The position numbers and the translations under genes were made by a program. Below, piece after piece: positions 23,584 through 36,246 of a stretch of DNA of 64,000 bases. Location: positions 4,278,001 to 4,342,000 of the forward strand of contig NC_058192.1 in the NCBI RefSeq assembly GCF_907165205.1, in the 5' to 3' direction. Position 1 is the first letter of the stretch. Each line of letters starts with the position of its first letter. Origin of the DNA: Coccinella septempunctata (taxonomy: Eukaryota; Arthropoda; Insecta; Coleoptera; Coccinellidae). A model generated the notes under the pieces. The model was not told where the DNA came from. It saw only the letters and a list, made by a program, of their open reading frames with translations, and made no database searches.

Positions 23584-24720
23584 CTTATGTATGAATATCG
23601 TTTCTTTATCATTCTATTGATTCAGATTGGTTGAAAGCTTCACAGACTAACAGATAGGAGAACCATAGGCGCTCTGAACCGAAAACTTTCCCACTCAGTG
23701 TTGGAGGATATCTCAAGTATTTACCGATAGGAGTAATAAAGATCCAGCAGCTAAATACGCAGGGTGATTGCTGTTTGCTTTGCACTTGTGGTGGTAGATA
23801 GAGGATCACTTGGAAAAACTTGGAGTAAAATATTTTCATGTATGCTTCTCAAGCAAGGAAACAAACAATTAAAGATGCTTTCAGCTCATCTTTTCTATAG
23901 CTAATAACACCTACAAAAAATATTCTATAGGTTTCAAACAACCCTATCAATATAAAGATCAGTCGGAATAGCTTCCTAACTCTGCCGTTTTTTCTTCATG
24001 AAAATATGGAAGGGTTTTTCCATTGTGCATTTCCATCGAATCAGAGAACGCTTCCAGAAGACAAAGGATTACTCTTCGGTTTATCTGAATCCGTATAAGC
24101 TTCTTTTCCGTGTTTCGCTCCTCGCTATTCTTGAGTTCCGGTTGATTTCCTGTTGTGTCGGATCTTTTTCACCCTCTTCTCTTTGTTTAATCTAGGATAA
24201 CCCTAATTTACGGTGCCGTCTGACGTTCGGGGGAAATTTATTGACATTTATTATTTATATCTCAGAGATATCTGGAACGATATTTGAAATTAAATCGCGA
24301 TTATAAGTCCTAGGAATCCGGGGGTCCGGAAGCCACTTCCGGGTTGGGGTTCTTTGATGTTCGTCCCGTTTAGTAATTTCCTTTTTCCATCAACAGGGCG
24401 AAGGGGATAATGTTTCTTCGTCCTGTGAGATTTTTATGGGAATGCGGAGTCAGTGAAGGGGGATAATGAAGTTTTAATCCCTGGATGCTGTGTCTTTAAA
24501 ATGGTGGCATCGGGCGATGAACCACAAAATATCTATTATTCATTTTAACGCCATCAAATTAGGCAAGCAACATCAAACTCTCATTGCTAAGATCAAGAGG
24601 ATTATCCTTTTTTCACAGATATCTGTAATTTTTAGCCAAAAAAGTCTGCACTGATTTGGTTTGACTATCTGGTGAAGAATTCTTGCTCAAATTGAATTAT
24701 ATGTGTCACGTCCTTCCCTG
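23584..24720. other. No gene recognised
   Basis: Short frames only. No repeat noticed before the MITE at 24721. Confidence 0.5.
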
Positions 24721-25275
24721 TACAGGGTGGGCAAAATTCGTTGTCTACTGAGAGGATCTCGAGAACTGTAGCAGCTAGAAGAAAGCGAATGACACATTTC
24801 CGAGCTCATTTTCGGAGAAACAAAGAAGGGTGAAAACCGCAGCCTCCTACGATACTTCGTTTTTGAGTTTGTCAATTTCGTAAAGTTCTCATAACTTTTT
24901 TGTCTTTGAAATTACAAATCTGAAATTTGAACCTTCTACATGCACTTTTTCTCGTAGAATCCACTGATGAGCTCAAAATATTTTTTCATTTCGAATCATA
25001 AGGTGAACTTTCATTTTTTCAAATGCAAACTTTTATTGAATTTGTTATTTTTGAATTGGAAGAAAATCTTTCTACGATTCTACGTATGAAAGTGCCTAAG
25101 AAGGTTCAAGTTTCAGATCTGTAACTTGAAAGACAAAAATGTTATGAGAACTTCTCGGAATCGTCAAAATCTCAATTTTTTTTTATAACTCGAAATCTAA
25201 AAATGATGGGCCGATTCTGTTTTCAGATTTGGATTAGTCAAGAAAAAAGAGACAACGAATTTTGCCCACCCTGTA
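24721..25275. mobile_element. MITE with perfect 26-bp TIRs and long internal palindrome
   Basis: Left TIR 24721-24746 (TACAGGGTGGGCAAAATTCG, then TTGTCT) and right TIR 25250-25275 are exact reverse complements. Further in, 24880-24960 pairs imperfectly with about 25077-25160 (blocks such as GTTCTCATAAC / GTTATGAGAAC and GAACCTTCT / AGAAGGTTC). The terminal TA fits a Tc1/mariner-type target site. No transposase; the minus-strand frame 24687-24875 crosses the left end and is not considered real. Confidence 0.88.
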
Positions 25276-25899
25276 CATTTTTCGCCATCTGCATATATTT
25301 CGAGGCCAACTCAGTCACTTAAATACGTACAATCCGGATGAACTAAGCGAATTTTAGGACGAGGCAAAAAGGCCCACCAATATTAACCTACTACCCCGGC
25401 AGGCTCCTCTGTGAAACGCAGCAAATTGGGAAAATATAGTCCATAGGCATATGAGGATCGAAAAAGGAAACCCGGAAACCGCCCGGGCGTTATGGAAAAG
25501 GTTGGATCGCGGGAGTAGGGGGACGATTGAGTAAGTGCCTCTACGGTCCGAACAACATAAAAGCTCTCGCCTTGGAGGCGCTGAAGGCGTGGAACACATT
25601 CTGAAAATTCCGCTGCTATATCTCGGAGGTACAAGATATCCTGTGCCCTACAGCCAGTTCCCGTCACCCTATGATGAATTTCTGCGTGGTGCGCCCTGCA
25701 AGATATGAAGGTTTCATTTCGGTGAGTTATTGGAGAGTCGTGTGTTGCTAGATCGATTCACTTGTGGGGTAGGCTGGGTCGGTGAGTTATCGCTGGGTGA
25801 ATCTAGTCAGGTGACCGCTGGAAAGTGAAGAATTATCGTCTGTTGTGTGTGATTTTCCATAATGTCATGCTACAGAGTTCGAGGGATTAATTGATCTCA
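25276..25899. other. GC-richer unique stretch, no gene recognised
   Basis: Between about 25350 and 25700 the sequence is clearly richer in G+C than its surroundings and has overlapping minus-strand frames (25354-25599, 25383-25667). Neither shows a domain. It could be a decayed retroelement or a CpG-rich segment; I cannot decide. Confidence 0.45.
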
Positions 25900-25901
25900 T
25901 A

Positions 25902-27115
25902 CGAGGATATATTGAAAAATTCTTAGCCTTCTATAGAAGCAAACAAAATTTCAATGTCAAAATATTTTATTACCCAACATATTCTGCTCTTAATTGGATA
26001 CATTTATTACAGCGAACCTGCAACTTTTCTAGACCTTTCAAAAAAAATTTTTCTTCTTGCTCTGCAAACCAGACCTCCACAGATTTTATTACCTCCTCGT
26101 TATTAGAAGACGTTTTAATCTTTTTTTCAGTTGAGGAAAGAGATGATAGTCGGATGAGGCCAAATCTGGTGAATAAGGGGGGTGTTCTAGTAATTCAAAC
26201 CCTAAATCACGAATTTTTTGCATGACAACATGAGATTAGTGTGCAGGGGCGTTGTCCTGCAAAAACAAAACACCTTTGGATGGCTTTCCGCGTCTATTCT
26301 CTTTAATTTTTACCCGTATATTGGTCAGTAATGTCGAATAGTAATCTCCGGATATTGTTCTACCCTTATACATAAAATCAATCATGATTACTCCATGGCA
26401 ATCCCAAAAAACTGACGAAGGAACTTTTCCAGCAGATTTTCAGACACGAAACTTCTTAGGTCTTGGGGTACCAGAATGTCGCCATTCCATCGATTGTTGC
26501 TCTGTTTCTGGATCGTAGAAATGTACCCAACTCTGATCCATAGTAACAATTCGGTTTGAGAAGTCTACGTCGTTTTCAAATTGAGCACAGATTGAACGCG
26601 ATGCTTCTTCCCTTGCACGCTTTTGGTCAACATTCAAACATTTGGGGATCCATATTGCAGCCTCAGATATCCGTTTTAGCCTAATTCGACGGTCTGATTA
26701 AATCATGTCATGAACTACATCGATATTTTCGGGTACTGACACAGAAACTGGCCTTTCCGATCGGTCATCATCTTCAATGGAAAATTTACCTCTTTTGAAG
26801 CTTGCAGTCCAATTTTTCACGGTCGCATACGAAGGACATTGATCACGAAGGGTATTAAGCATATATTCGTAAATCTGCTTACCTCTTAACCCTTTTAAAT
26901 ACAGGTATTTGATGATCGATACTCCAATTTTTCGATTTTCACAATTTCGGTGGGCATCTTCTTTCTTTTAATTTATTGCGTAACTCTGGTTTACTTTTTT
27001 CACCTCAAACTTCACACTGACACTTCTAATGAGTTATTTTTCGTTGCTATGGTAACGCAATATTTTCTTAATGCATGGAACTGGTCTGGGCTAACTAGAT
27101 ATCAATACATCCTCG
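25902..27115 (-). mobile_element. Mariner, near full length, defective
   Basis: Ends CGAGGATATATTGAAAAATT (left, the 3' terminus) and ATCAATACATCCTCG (right, the 5' terminus), flanked by TA at 25900-25901 and 27116-27117. Length 1214 bp. Same family as 22937-23581, 30003-31179 and 59923-62376. Confidence 0.9.
25970..26957 (-). pseudogene. Mariner transposase pseudogene
   Basis: Reads from the ATG at 26957 (MPTEIVKIEKL) to a stop at 25970. A small deletion near 26920 (GATGATCGATACTCC in place of the longer sequence of other copies) shifts the frame early. A nonsense change follows PRPKKFRV at about 26440. The first catalytic D survives in VTMDQSWVHF (the usual E is Q) and the second in LQDNAPAH, but the product cannot be full length. 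The part from 26637 to 26440 is the longest surviving frame. Confidence 0.9.
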
Positions 27116-27117
27116 TA

Positions 27118-30000
27118 CACCTCTGTATGATGTAGAAATGTAGTAACTAGCGCATACGCCATTTTGCAACCTACACATTGTGGTTACTGAGAGGTTTTTC
27201 TTCTCAAACAAGATTGTGCCCGACTTATTATCAGATTTTCATCTATCCACATGATGCATCTCTGGTTCCACGACTTTCAAACCAAAATTAACGCATTCTT
27301 CGATTAGATCAACCATAAAACGTTCGGAAGTGATAAATTTGAATGACCCCTTCGACGCTGGACGCTCATATCCGAATGATCTCTCTCTCATATCGAATCC
27401 TCCTGAACGAAGTTAAACCAGCAAAAATCCGACCATAACTCCGGGAGCCTTCCGGAAGGAAGACCTGGAAAACGGTGAAACGTCATGAATTGTTCATGGA
27501 AAAACAACGGCATAAATCAAAGACGCACGACAATCCGTAGTTTTTCTTCGGACTGTATCGTACTGTTTTGTTGATTCACTGCCTCCAGAAGAGACATCTT
27601 ATTACCTCGTATATCATCCCTTGCTGTCAGGAGCAGCGAGAAGGGTTGTTAGAACTTGTTAATAAATCACTAAATGGACCACAGGTGTATGGCAAATGTG
27701 CGGACCACCGCACACAGACCTCCAACGCTTTTCCTGTTTAGTGCGTAAATATTTGAGCAGCCAAGAAAACGCGGAAAGGCCTAAACAGGAATTTGTGCAC
27801 CAACGATTACGTGATGTCTAGCCACTGCAATAAATGAATTAGTGAGGGGTAGGTACTTGAAGTGAAGAATTGTTATCTTATTAATGACTTTTTTCTTCAT
27901 TTCAAGATTCAAATTTTCAATTTAAAGAAGGATCCCACACAATTTAACATCCATTGAGTCCTTCTATCCACAGAAATTGACAGATATCTCATAGGGGTAG
28001 ATGACTTTGATGGTTTCAGCAGGGTAAGACATCAGTCTATATCATTCATTTCATTTCGCTTTGAATTTCATGCGAAAACCTTGTTTTTTACCTTGTTGAA
28101 TATGTTATGTTGTGTTTTAATCAAACAGCATTTGCGTGGAGTTTTAAGTTTCCTTTTAATTAAAAGAAAAGAGTAGCTTACATGAATCAGATGCTTGTGG
28201 GAGTTTAGGGTTGAGTTCTTCTTTGAAAACTATCCTTTTCATTCAAAATTGAACCTTGGAAAGATTTTATGTCCAATCCAGAAAATTTGATATTCAATTC
28301 AGATCTCTCAACTCAATTTGCTTTGAATATCAAAGCTTGCACTCTGAGTTAAATCACGAGATGCAGGCTACTTCACAGAAACATCAGTTGACGAATGCGC
28401 CAAATGAGAAATGTTTTTTTAAGACATCCTATAAAGTCGAGATGCATGATTTCAAACTGCAAAAAAATTAAAACAACTTCTTGGAATCGCTAAACTTCAT
28501 GCATTACTTACTCGCTCAACTCCCGTAGGAAAACAGTCGCTGTAGCTATAAAAGGGGGCTAATTCCGACCTGCATTTCTACACTTCGCTCCACAATTCCG
28601 CGTGCCAGTATTCCGTTGAGAGTTTTTACTGCGATTACGTCATTACGCGATGTATATATCGCTGTATACTTTTATGGTTATATTTTCCATCCTACACGGC
28701 GCAGGGAATTTCAGCTAATTCGTAAACATCCCGGGAAAAAAGAAAACTACATTACCGCGGTTCCATCTTTATCGCGAACATTTATGGAAAAGGATCCAAG
28801 AGGTATGTACAGAAAGTTTCGGACTTTATCAGGTCCCCATTCTGATTCCAGACATTGGCAACATGAAGAATTACCCCACTTTTATTCTGGAGACTTCCAA
28901 GTTTGCCCCTTCCAGGGGTGGAGAGCAGATAATTTTCCCCTCAAAAGTTCGTTTCATAACCGTTCTCTATGTGTCTCCTAGACCTATCCTGGGCAGTTTT
29001 CCTTCGAGTTTGATTGACATCCATGTGTGAAAAACCATCAGAATCGATAATGGCACCTTTTGGTTCAAAATAATGTATGGTAGTTGAAAAAACGATTGAA
29101 TATTCAGAAAAACTACTGTTAGAAAATGATGAATAAATTTTATTTCATCGAAACGGTCAGACAAGTAAAAGGAACACTAGAGAAGTGTACAGATAGATAG
29201 TGAATGAAGTAATATCTATGGAAGTCATTCAAATTATGACATGTATTGTCCATTTATTTTCATGAAAGCATCGAATAATGTTCGAGTTACATCGTTCAAT
29301 GACAATTTTCTTCAAAGGGAGGGAATATTGTACTTTCCTCTGTCAGATTATGTCAGCTGCCTGTGTATCCAAAATTAGATCACGTAGAAACTTTGATATC
29401 GTAAAAAATTTTCACCGGATTTAATATCAATCTCGATTCTTCATCCACCGGTGCTCGGGTTAAACGAAGGGAGACTGCTCTGTAGAGAATCCCATTCAAC
29501 GAGAATGTGAATTCGAGGTCACGATGCAATAGCGGTGCATTCAAAGGCGCAGTTTGACAATGGAGGCTGCCATCCCTCTATGCCGCTCCCAATTGAATCA
29601 GGGCGCTCTTGATTAAAAACTTTCCAAAAGTTCACCCGGAACTCCCCAATTTGTCCAACTTTCACCCGGTCTAGAACAATATAATTGAATCACATCGGGC
29701 TGAATTCATTATGAACCGCACTGTAGTCCTGGTTTTGTTGACAAATCTGGGAGCGCAAACTCTTGCGATGATTAAATAGGATCCAAACGGTTTGAAACGA
29801 AAGAAATGTGCTATATTCTTTCGAAAGGGAGCTTTGCAGTATCGAACGATTTAGCACGTATAAAACAACGGTAAAAAAATGAAAAAGGAAACGTATATTA
29901 TGCTACAAAAGAACACAGATGAAATCTTCACCACAAAATTCCATCTACTCATTTATTTGTAGTGACTTTTGCCTTATTTCTTCATTATGACGAAGTATTA
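27118..30000. other. No gene recognised; isolated TATA-like promoter at 28547
   Basis: Short frames without domains. The 121-codon frame at 28616-28981 starts with TTG, not ATG, and is not supported. An ATG at 28649 starts a short hydrophobic peptide (MYISLYTFMVIFSILHG) that stops after about 22 residues; it could be a first signal-peptide exon, but no downstream exon was found. Confidence 0.4.
28547..28558 (+). promoter_or_regulatory. TATA-box-like core promoter candidate
   Basis: TATAAAAGGGGG is a near-ideal TATA box with G-rich flank. CACTTCGCTCC follows about 30 bp later. No convincing gene lies downstream, so this is sequence resemblance only. Confidence 0.3.
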
Positions 30001-30002
30001 TA

Positions 30003-31179
30003 CGAGGATGTATTGATATCTAGTTAGCCTAGACCAGTTCCATGCATAAAAAAATATTGCTTTACCATAGCAACTAACAATAACTCATTAGAAGTGTCAG
30101 TGTGAAATTTGAGGTCAAAAAAGTAAACCAGAGTTACGCAATAAATTAAAAGAAAGAAGATGTCCACCGAAATTGTGAAAATCGAAAAATTGGAGTATCG
30201 AGCCATCATCAAGTACCTGTATTTAAAAGGGTTAAAAGGTAAGCAGATTTACGAAGATATGCTTAATACCCTTGGTTATCAATGTCCTTCGTATGCGACC
30301 GTGAAAAATTGGACTGCAAGATTCAAAAGAGGTCAATTTTCCATTGAATATGAGGACCGATCAAGAAGGCCAGTTTCTGAATCAGTCCCTGAAAATATCG
30401 ACATGAGAAAAATTGCTGCAAAATGGATCACCAAATGTTTGAATGTTGACCAAAAGCGTGCAAGGGTAGAAGCATCGCGTTCGATCTGTGCTTGATTTGA
30501 AAACGATGTAGACTTCTTAAACCGAATTGTTACTATGGATGAGACTTGGGTACGTTTCTGCGATCCAGAAACAAAGCAACAATCGATGGAATGGTGACAC
30601 TCTGGTTCTTCAAGACCTTAGAAGTTTCGTGTCCAAAAATCTGCTGGAAAAGTTCTCGCTTCAGTTTTTTGGGATTGCCATGGAGTAATCATGGTTGATT
30701 TTTTGGATAAGGGCAGAACAATAACCGGAGATTACTATTCGACATTACTGATCACTCAACAGAAAAAAATTAAAGAGAAAAGGCGCGGAGAACTATCCAA
30801 AGGTGTTTTGTTTTAGCAGGACAACGCCCCTGCACACAAATCTCATGTTGCCATGCAAATAATTCGTGATTTAGGGTTTGAATCACTAGAACACCTCCCT
30901 TATTCACCAGATTTGGCTCCATCCGACTATAATCTCTTTCCTCAACTGAAAAAAGTTTAAAAGATCGTGAATTTTCTTCCAACGAGGAAGTAATAAAAGC
31001 TGTGGAGGTCTGGTTTGCAGAGCAAGAAGAATCATTTTTTTTTAAGGTATAGAGACGTTGCAGGTTCGCTGTAATAAATGTTTCCAATCAAGAGGAGAAT
31101 ATGTTGAGTAATAAAATATTTCGACATCGAAATTTTGTTTGGTTTTATAGTAGGCTAAGAATTTTTCAATATATCCTCG
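30003..31179 (+). mobile_element. Mariner, near full length, defective
   Basis: 5' end CGAGGATGTATTGATATCTA, 3' end CAATATATCCTCG, flanked by TA at 30001-30002 and 31180-31181. Length 1177 bp. Part of the second DNA-binding motif is deleted compared with 22937-23581. Confidence 0.9.
30160..31111 (+). pseudogene. Mariner transposase pseudogene
   Basis: Starts MSTEIVKIEKLEYRAIIKYL. After SVPENI it jumps to DMRKIAAKWITKCLN, so the stretch coding the second helix-turn-helix has been lost in frame. Stops follow: after SRSICA (30493), in the segment around MEW at about 30597, before KFRVQKS, and immediately before QDNAPAHKSH. Catalytic motifs VTMDETWV, QDNAPAHKS and SPDLAPSDYN are still readable, so decay is fairly recent. 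Confidence 0.9.
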
Positions 31180-31181
31180 TA

Positions 31182-32004
31182 TACGTGTCAGACATAGTAT
31201 GTATTTGTGAAGATTTCAAATGATTTCGCTAGTATTGGATGTAACCCATGTGAATTCTCCCATCTATCTAATTCTAGAAGAGGAACATTTTCCCGGACAT
31301 AAATCACTGCGAATTCTCTACCGAATTTTTTTTCCGGAGAAGCCAGAACGCAACACGGACAGTATCATGAAAGCTGAGCTGTGTATAATCGATTCTGCCA
31401 GACGAAAGAACGCAATTATACACAAAACTGAATCGGGCTACAGATTCTCCGGCAAAAACAATTACAACGGTTGGACGATTTATCACAAATATAATTTTTC
31501 TTTCTCCGACGCAATAAAGGAGAGGAAACTGGGAAAAAACGACCGAAAAATGCCCCTCATCACATCTAATAATGGATGTGACAGAAAAACGAAGCGAAAA
31601 TGTTGATATGATGAGTTTAGCGCTAGGAGCGCGGAATACTTATGATGAAATGTGACTCTTTTGTTGCCAGAACATTGCTTGTAAGTGTTGGTTTCACTTA
31701 ATGGAGGAAGACAGTGAGGAAACGTCTGGAGTTGCACAGAGACCAGAGAGAGGGGCCCTCCAGTGAGAAATGGTAGGGATCAAAGCGTCCTTCAAGAATA
31801 GAACTCCTGAAGCGAACATTTCAAGGATTTGACATGCAATCCAGAACGTTATGTCATACTGAAACTTTCTTACTAAATCTGATGTAGACATGTTACTTTT
31901 GAGATACAACAGCTGTGATTCAGTTTGGCCGAGAACATTATGGAAAATCTTAAGGTCTTCACCTATACAGAGTGAGTACAGAGTAAAACACAAAATTTAA
32001 ATAC
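31182..32004. other. No gene recognised; one 128-codon frame of unknown value
   Basis: The frame 31220-31606 starts with ATG and is lysine- and arginine-rich at its end, but has no recognised domain and overlaps minus-strand frames. I leave it unassigned. Confidence 0.35.
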
Positions 32005-33525
32005 ACTGCGCAAAAAAATTAACGCACATTATGTAAATCTCAAGTTTATTCTACAACTGAAGGTGTTCTCAATGATAATTATTTTTATCAGAATTATGCA
32101 TGCATATGTTATCCACTTTCAACGGTTTTCTTCAATACAGATGTTTTTTCTCAGCAGGAATAAAAAAAGATGATATTATCAGATTTTGAATGTATTGGCT
32201 CTATTCTAAAATCAGTTGTTGTCGATCAATTCTAGTGATCAATCGTTTTTCTTTCGTTTGATTTTCTACACTCGATCGCTATGCAACGCGAAACACGCAT
32301 TTGACCCAAGAGGAATGTGCCCAAGCGGTAGTTTTGCGAGGAGAAGGGTGGACATACACAAGAATTGCAGAAAGGTTTGGAGTTCCCATACAAGTGTGTC
32401 CAGAATGTTGCAGCGATTCAGGGAGACAGGTATGAATGTCCGAAGACCAGGACAGGGTAGACCACGGGTAACAACTGCCATTCAAGAACGTTACTTGAGA
32501 GTTTCTTCGTTGAGACAACGGTTTGCAACCGCTCACCTCCTTCAAATTCAGCTTGAGCAAACTCATGAGGTGCAAATTAGCACTCAGGCAATAAGAAATC
32601 GCCTCAGAGAATATGATTTAAGGCCTCGCGTCGCGGCAAGTGGCCCAGCTCTTACCGCAGCCCATCGAAGGGCGCGTTTGGATTTTGCGAGAGAGCATAT
32701 CCATTGGGAAGAAGCCGATTGGGAAAGAGTTCTCTTCACAGATGAGTCTAGATTCTGCCTCTACCATTGTGATCGACGTTCCCTTGTATACAGACTTTCA
32801 CATGAAAGATATGCTCAGTGCAATTTCCTGAATACTACTGGTTTCGGGGGAGGATCGATTATGGTATGGGGTGGAATATCTTTGACTGCTCGCACAGACC
32901 TAGTGGTCGTTGATTATAGAGCTATGAATGCTGATAAGTATATAAGGAATATTCTTGAAGATCATGTAGTTCCATTTGCCCCATACAATGGTGAAAATTT
33001 CATTTTAATGAACGATAATGCCAGACCCCATCGTGCGCGCATCGTTCAGGAGTACCTTGAAGAGGTTGAAGTCTCTCGAATGGAATGGCCAGCGAGAAGT
33101 CCAGATCTCAATCCGATTGAGTAGGTTAGGGGCAACCTCAATAGAAGGCTGAGAAGTTCAGAAAATCATCCAGCTACTCTTAATGACTTAGGAATCCAAC
33201 TCGGAGAAATCTGGGAAGGATTAGATCAGAACATTTTAAGATCACTCATTTTGAGTATGAACCGTCGTTGCCGAGCTGTAATTAACGCAAGGGGTGGAAA
33301 TACCAAATATTAAATCACTCCTCAGCATTTCAGTATTTTAAAAATTGTTCATTTCTCTTCTTTCACATAAGATTCGGTGAAATCCTGAATTTTTCTTCCA
33401 TTTAATGTGTCTTGTTTTGTTCAAAACCTTCCCGAGAGAACATAAAAAATAAGTTATAAAGTCAATGTAGAGTTAACTTTCATTAAAATTGAGATTTTCA
33501 GAATGTGCGTTAATTTTTTTGCTAT
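32005..33525 (+). mobile_element. Tc1-like element, second family, defective
   Basis: Left end near 32005 reads CTGCGCAAAAAAATTAACGC; right end (about 33503-33525) is AATGTGCGTTAATTTTTTTG, its reverse complement, with the last bases eroded. The other copy (57129-58393) has the same terminus. Length about 1.5 kb. Confidence 0.85.
32281..33313 (+). pseudogene. Tc1-like DD34E transposase pseudogene
   Basis: Compared with the copy at 57344-58393, there are two single-base deletions near the N-terminus (around 32305 and 32385) and a CAG-to-TAG change at 33122, directly after the catalytic glutamate in SPDLNPIE. Otherwise the helix-turn-helix (SVSRMLQRFRETG), GQGRPRVTT linker, LFTDESRF, IMVWGGIS, LMNDNARPHRA and the C-terminus CRAVINARGGNTKY are present. 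In LMNDNARP the residue before the catalytic D is N. Confidence 0.9.
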
Positions 33526-34815
33526 TTGATAGTTTATAGAGAAATTCTCGAAGAGGTCAATCTATATTTCAGATTGCCTGGTGAGAAGACACTATATATG
33601 TATTGAAAACATATTCATGCAGCCAGAACTTGCTATTTTTGATGGGACTCCGTTAAGCATTGTCTAAAATGTCAGATCCCAATTCCCATTCTATCCGCAT
33701 AAAACCTTGGCAAGTTTCACAGTTCCGGAGAGTTGTTGAAGACCAACTCAAATACTCGTGCCGATGAAACATTGTGGAAGTTTTTCAATAAGACTGGATT
33801 TTATTCATTTCTACGGTTGGTAAACAACTTTTTGTTGCCGTTACAACGTTAATTAATTCTTCCCATCAAATTTAATTTCGCGAGGAAGAAATTCGAATTC
33901 ATTTTTAATATATAAAGGATCTCGTAAAGTTTGCTGGAAAATATTAGTACCTAATCGTCTATTTTTGGGCCATTTAGAAATGAAATGGGAAAAAATATTG
34001 TAAAAAAAGTTGAAATTCTCTATTATATGAGTCTTTGAAATTGTTCAAATGAAAATTTCTTTGAGGTTTCCGCAAATTGAATGCAAAATTTATCCAGAGA
34101 TTTTCAATTGAAATAGCTAGAACTAATAATTTCATTTCTGGTTTATATTTCTTCAAAGAAAGGTTGATATGGCTGCCTTGATAGTTTCTTAGGATTGAAA
34201 TGTGAATAATAACAAACAAATAACAATCTGAACATATCAATATTAGCTCGACTATTGATGAAAATCTTGAAAATGAAAAAGAAAGAAGAATAATATTTCA
34301 TGGAACAGATGCAGAAGTGAATAATTCACACAAAATTCCATAGATAAATGGAACTAAAAAATCTTATCGCATATGCTTTTTTATCCTTGTATTTGTATAT
34401 ATTATCAACAGATAACATTTCGACTCTTAATTTCTCTGTCTTCAATTTCAAGTATTGTTTTATTGATTTCAATTTATTTTCTTTCCTAACAAAGATTCGG
34501 ATTTGTTGTGAAGATTGTATTTATTATTTATTCATAGAAAACACTGTCAGATGGGAAAATCAGAAATATAATAAAATCACATTATTTATTCAACTGATCA
34601 TCGAATGAAAACATTTTCATGTACATAATGTGAATGGATTACACTAAAAAATCGCAAATTCCACATTATTTCATTGGACAAATTTCTGACAAACAAATAA
34701 CACTTGATTAATTTAATACAAATATAAAACTTCCTAACTAACTTCAGCATACATACTGTGTAACACTACAATTTTCAGTATTTCACTACGACTTCAATAT
34801 TATGTTCTTGCAACA
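33526..34815. other. No gene recognised
   Basis: Strongly AT-rich, with short frames only. The last ~130 bp would be the 3' flank of the small minus-strand gene at 34816-34998. Confidence 0.5.
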
Positions 34816-34998
34816 TCATTGATTATGCTGTCGATCTTCTTGTTCCTGTCCTGTTAAGTAACGCCATGCTCTTCTAACTCTGTTACTTACTGCGTGGTAT
34901 GCATCGGTAAAGTATAAAGCACCCAAGAAACCAACAGTGAAGAAGAAATACCCTAATCTTGATTCAGGAAAATGAATATAAGATGGAGCCTGGTACAT
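34816..34998 (-). CDS. Small single-pass membrane protein candidate (60 residues)
   Basis: MYQAPSYIHFPESRLGYFFF opens a 60-residue frame. A hydrophobic stretch (about residues 15-35, GYFFFTVGFLGALYF) is flanked by a short polar N-terminus and a basic, then Gln/Glu-rich tail (RVRRAWRYLTGQEQEDRQ). The composition and topology resemble the very small subunits or assembly factors of the mitochondrial inner membrane, but I do not recognise the family. The codon pattern and the ATTAAA motif about 100 bp downstream (34712-34717, reversed) suggest a real short gene. It may be intronless or have a 5' untranslated exon. Confidence 0.5.
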   Translation of the reverse strand: MYQAPSYIHFPESRLGYFFFTVGFLGALYFTDAYHAVSNRVRRAWRYLTGQEQEDRQHNQ

Positions 34999-36246
34999 CT
35001 TGATTTGCTATGGATGAATATTTCTTATAGTGTAAGCAAACCAGAGTGTTAGCTGCAAGAACGATTTTAAAAATGAGAGTGATCTGAGGTGAAGAGCTGC
35101 CACCTGCCAGTGTAACCGAAGAACAATGTGTTACCAACCATCTGTCAGAAATTCTTCTTCGGTTTATTGATCTCAGGAAGTGAAACTGAAAACAAATTAT
35201 TCAGGTGCTTTTTTTACTATTCAATTCCACATTTGGATCAATATGATATACAGGGCGAACCGGATAGGTCAAGCGACTTTGAAACACCAATAAATAAGTG
35301 GTCCTTGTCCCATGTGTGTTTATCTAATGGACTCATACTCGAAATCACTTACTAAGGGTGGTAAAACCCCCACATTTTGCTTATTAATAAAGGGTTCATC
35401 CTGAAAACCGGTTAATTTTTCAATGATATCTCCCTAAATAGTTTTTGAAATATCGACTTCTCATTTAAATATTCCATTTTTGATCCTATATTGAGATGAA
35501 GACTGATTCGACTCATTATAAATCTATAAAATTCAAGAAGAATACATAATCCTTCATGAATACTGCAGATGTAGACGTTTATTCAAACTATTTCCAGGCC
35601 GTATAACATTATAGTACGACCCAAAATAGGAAACAGGACGAACAAGCATGAAAATGAAAGCAGCGCTTCTACTTTCATAACGTCTTTATCATATCGATGC
35701 ATACTGAAATCCCATTTGAGCTTACTCAGGGTCATCCTGGATATTTCGAGGAATCATCACTTACTTATCTTCGCTATCGAATGTTACATTGGAATGAACG
35801 AGTTAAATTCGCGGGAGTTTTGATGGATGAAAGTTCAGGTACTAATACATTATAGTGTGGAAAAATCAATAAACATTTTATCAAGGGTGAGTACCATTTC
35901 GTTAGTTCTAATTTCTACATGGTATATCAAACGAGCATAGATAAAAATGGATTAATTAGCTTCTAATTTCTGGTATTTTTGTGTTATATTTTATATTCTC
36001 TATCTTTTCCTTCTTTGCGCTTGGATTATAAATAGTATTATGCCAGCACTTCTTACTGATATGGATATTCACTTTTTTAATCGATTGAGTCTAGCTCCAG
36101 TTGCTCTACCGAGAATTATCCAATATCACCTAATAAACAATGGCTATTATTGATAACTCAAGCACATTAGATAACATTATGTTCATGCGTTGAATCAGTA
36201 AATATATGAATTATTATCTAGTGCTCAGAAATAGAAGTTAGTGCCA
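34999..36246. other. No gene recognised
   Basis: AT-rich. A plus-strand frame at 35128-35355 has no domain. TATACAGGGCGAACCGGATA at 35249-35268 resembles the end of an insect MITE, but no partner end was found. The end of the stretch is the promoter and 5' untranslated region of DM9 gene A. Confidence 0.45.

Noticed and set aside
25354..25667. GC-rich block as an rRNA or SINE fragment
   Set aside because: No rRNA motif or tRNA-like A/B boxes found; left unassigned.
28616..28981. 121-codon frame
   Set aside because: It begins with TTG rather than ATG and has no domain.
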